Source of the DNA: an uncultured Pseudanabaenaceae cyanobacterium
Lineage (GTDB): Bacteria; Cyanobacteriota; Cyanobacteriia; PCC-9006; JAAUQQ01
Length of the DNA: 6,217 nucleotides
Assembly (NCBI GenBank): GCA_938015405.1
Contig: CALLPZ010000171.1
Coordinates: forward strand, 1 to 6,217
Direction of reading: 5' to 3'
Shown here: in pieces, positions 5,903 through 6,217 of the stretch
How positions within the stretch are numbered: the first letter of the stretch is position 1
Layout: each line of letters opens with the position of its first letter
Notes under the pieces: generated by a model
Seen by the model: only the letters and a program-made list of their open reading frames with translations
The model's database searches: none
What the model was told of the DNA's origin: nothing
Program-made: the position numbers and the translations under genes

Positions 5903-5936
5903 CAAAAAAGGAAGGCCCTGAGGCCTTCCTTTTTTG
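5903..5936 (+). terminator. Intrinsic terminator behind hemJ
   Basis: A perfect 15-bp stem, CAAAAAAGGAAGGCC (5903-5917) against GGCCTTCCTTTTTTG (5922-5936), closes a CTGA loop, with six T on the 3' side. It lies 77 bases behind the hemJ stop. Because the left arm begins with six A, it would also present a T-run on the minus strand and could work in both directions, though no minus-strand gene ends here within the window. Confidence 0.92.
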
Positions 5937-6031
5937 CTTGCTGTCCATTTTGAGTGAATCTAAACAGTAATGAGGCACATTTGTCTATGCCATCTGAGGT
6001 GAACCCTATTACACTAAGTAAGTCAAGTACC

Positions 6032-6041
6032 TCACATGTGA
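6032..6041. promoter_or_regulatory. 10-bp palindrome, possible operator
   Basis: TCACATGTGA is a perfect palindrome located just before the tandem repeats and 140 bases before the ATG at 6181. It resembles half-sites of dimeric regulators but does not match the CRP-type (TGTGA-N6-TCACA) or NtcA-type (GTA-N8-TAC) arrangement. A regulatory role is only a suggestion. Confidence 0.25.
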
Positions 6042-6048
6042 TTTCTGT

Positions 6049-6136
6049 TGCATCGGCGATTGTGATAGCTGAGTTAGCTTTATGAGCTGGTCTGCATCGG
6101 CGATTGTGATAGCTGAGTCAGCTTTATGAGCTGGTC
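6049..6136. repeat. Two tandem 44-bp repeats
   Basis: Positions 6049-6092 and 6093-6136 are copies of the same 44-base unit, differing at one base (T6075 against C6119). Each unit begins TGCATCGGCGATTGTGAT and contains AGCT three times at 9-base steps (6067, 6076, 6085; and 6111, 6120, 6129). In the second unit AGCTGA-G-TCAGCT is a perfect inverted repeat, and CAGCT-TTATG-AGCTG offers an alternative stem. The array ends 17 bases upstream of a TGTAAT box, in the position for activator binding or for a structured leader of the gene at 6181. Confidence 0.9.
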
Positions 6137-6168
6137 GTTTTAAGCTTTGCGTTGTAATTGGATTGACT

Positions 6169-6173
6169 GGAGA
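6169..6173 (+). promoter_or_regulatory. Shine-Dalgarno sequence for the partial gene at 6181
   Basis: GGAGA ends seven bases before the ATG at 6181, an ideal spacing. It stands out because most other starts in the window have no such site, and it is the main evidence for a gene beginning here. Confidence 0.5.
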
Positions 6174-6180
6174 TATTCCT

Positions 6181-6217
6181 ATGCAGAGTGGCTTGGTACC
6201 GATGCAGTCGTCTGAAG
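6181..6217 (+). CDS. Start of a gene cut by the right edge
   Basis: Twelve codons are visible, reading MQSGLVPMQSSE, and the frame is open at the window edge. A well placed GGAGA and a possible TGTAAT promoter box lie upstream, and the hemJ terminator separates it from hemJ. No function can be suggested from so few residues. A second in-frame ATG at 6202 is an alternative start. Confidence 0.45.
   Translation, partial: MQSGLVPMQSSE

Larger units (their letters stand above)
5827..6180. other. Intergenic region between hemJ and the right-edge gene
   Basis: These 354 bases contain, in order, the hemJ terminator (5903-5936), a perfect 10-bp palindrome TCACATGTGA (6032-6041), two tandem 44-bp repeats (6049-6136), a possible -10 box TGTAAT (6153-6158), and the ribosome binding site GGAGA (6169-6173) of the partial gene at 6181. 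No gene was seen between 5937 and 6180; the tandem repeat length is not a multiple of three, which argues against coding. Confidence 0.5.

Noticed and set aside
6049..6136. CRISPR-like array
   Set aside because: The two 44-base units are directly adjacent with no spacer between them, and no cas gene is visible.

Overview
The window looks like chromosomal DNA from a cyanobacterium of roughly balanced base composition. Three things point there. The octamer GCGATCGC (HIP1) occurs seven times, at 384, 1350, 1994, 2173, 3447, 5031 and 5489, where about 0.1 would be expected by chance in 6.2 kb of random sequence. Several genes have mainly cyanobacterial relatives: a HemJ-type protoporphyrinogen oxidase, a DUF2811 protein and ComFB-type proteins. 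Most starts also lack a Shine-Dalgarno sequence. The genus cannot be fixed from the sequence.

Left part, minus strand (1-3019). Two ComFB-family genes lie in tandem; one is cut by the left edge (126 to 1) and the other is complete (891 to 439). They are preceded by an aldo/keto reductase with a ferredoxin-like tail (2360 to 1230) and a BFN/DUF151 protein (3019 to 2534). A strong hairpin at 2456-2496 probably ends the BFN transcript before the reductase gene.

Middle (3020-4864). A short divergent promoter region separates BFN from ribE (riboflavin synthase, 3223-3882, plus strand). Behind ribE is a textbook intrinsic terminator (3974-4003). It lies inside a small unidentified reading frame (about 3930-4211) that could be a real gene. 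Next come about 650 bases without a confident gene. These hold an AT-richer, protein-like minus-strand open frame without an obvious start (4657 to 4268), possibly the remnant of a gene or mobile element. A 14-base word near its right flank recurs in the ComFB intergenic region.

Right part, plus strand (4865-6217). A DUF2811 gene (4865-5089) is followed by hemJ (5239-5826), which ends at a perfect 15-bp terminator hairpin (5903-5936). The following leader has a 10-bp palindrome and two tandem 44-bp repeats built on a 9-bp AGCT period. It leads to a Shine-Dalgarno sequence and an ATG at 6181 that probably opens a gene cut by the right edge.

Taken together, most of the window is housekeeping (flavin synthesis, tetrapyrrole synthesis), with probable cyclic-dinucleotide signalling (ComFB) and small lineage-specific proteins added. 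I see no complete mobile element, CRISPR array, tRNA or rRNA. I do not see convincing evidence of a new multi-gene system. The most unusual structures are the 44-bp repeat leader, the terminator nested in a reading frame, and the unassigned 4268-4657 frame.
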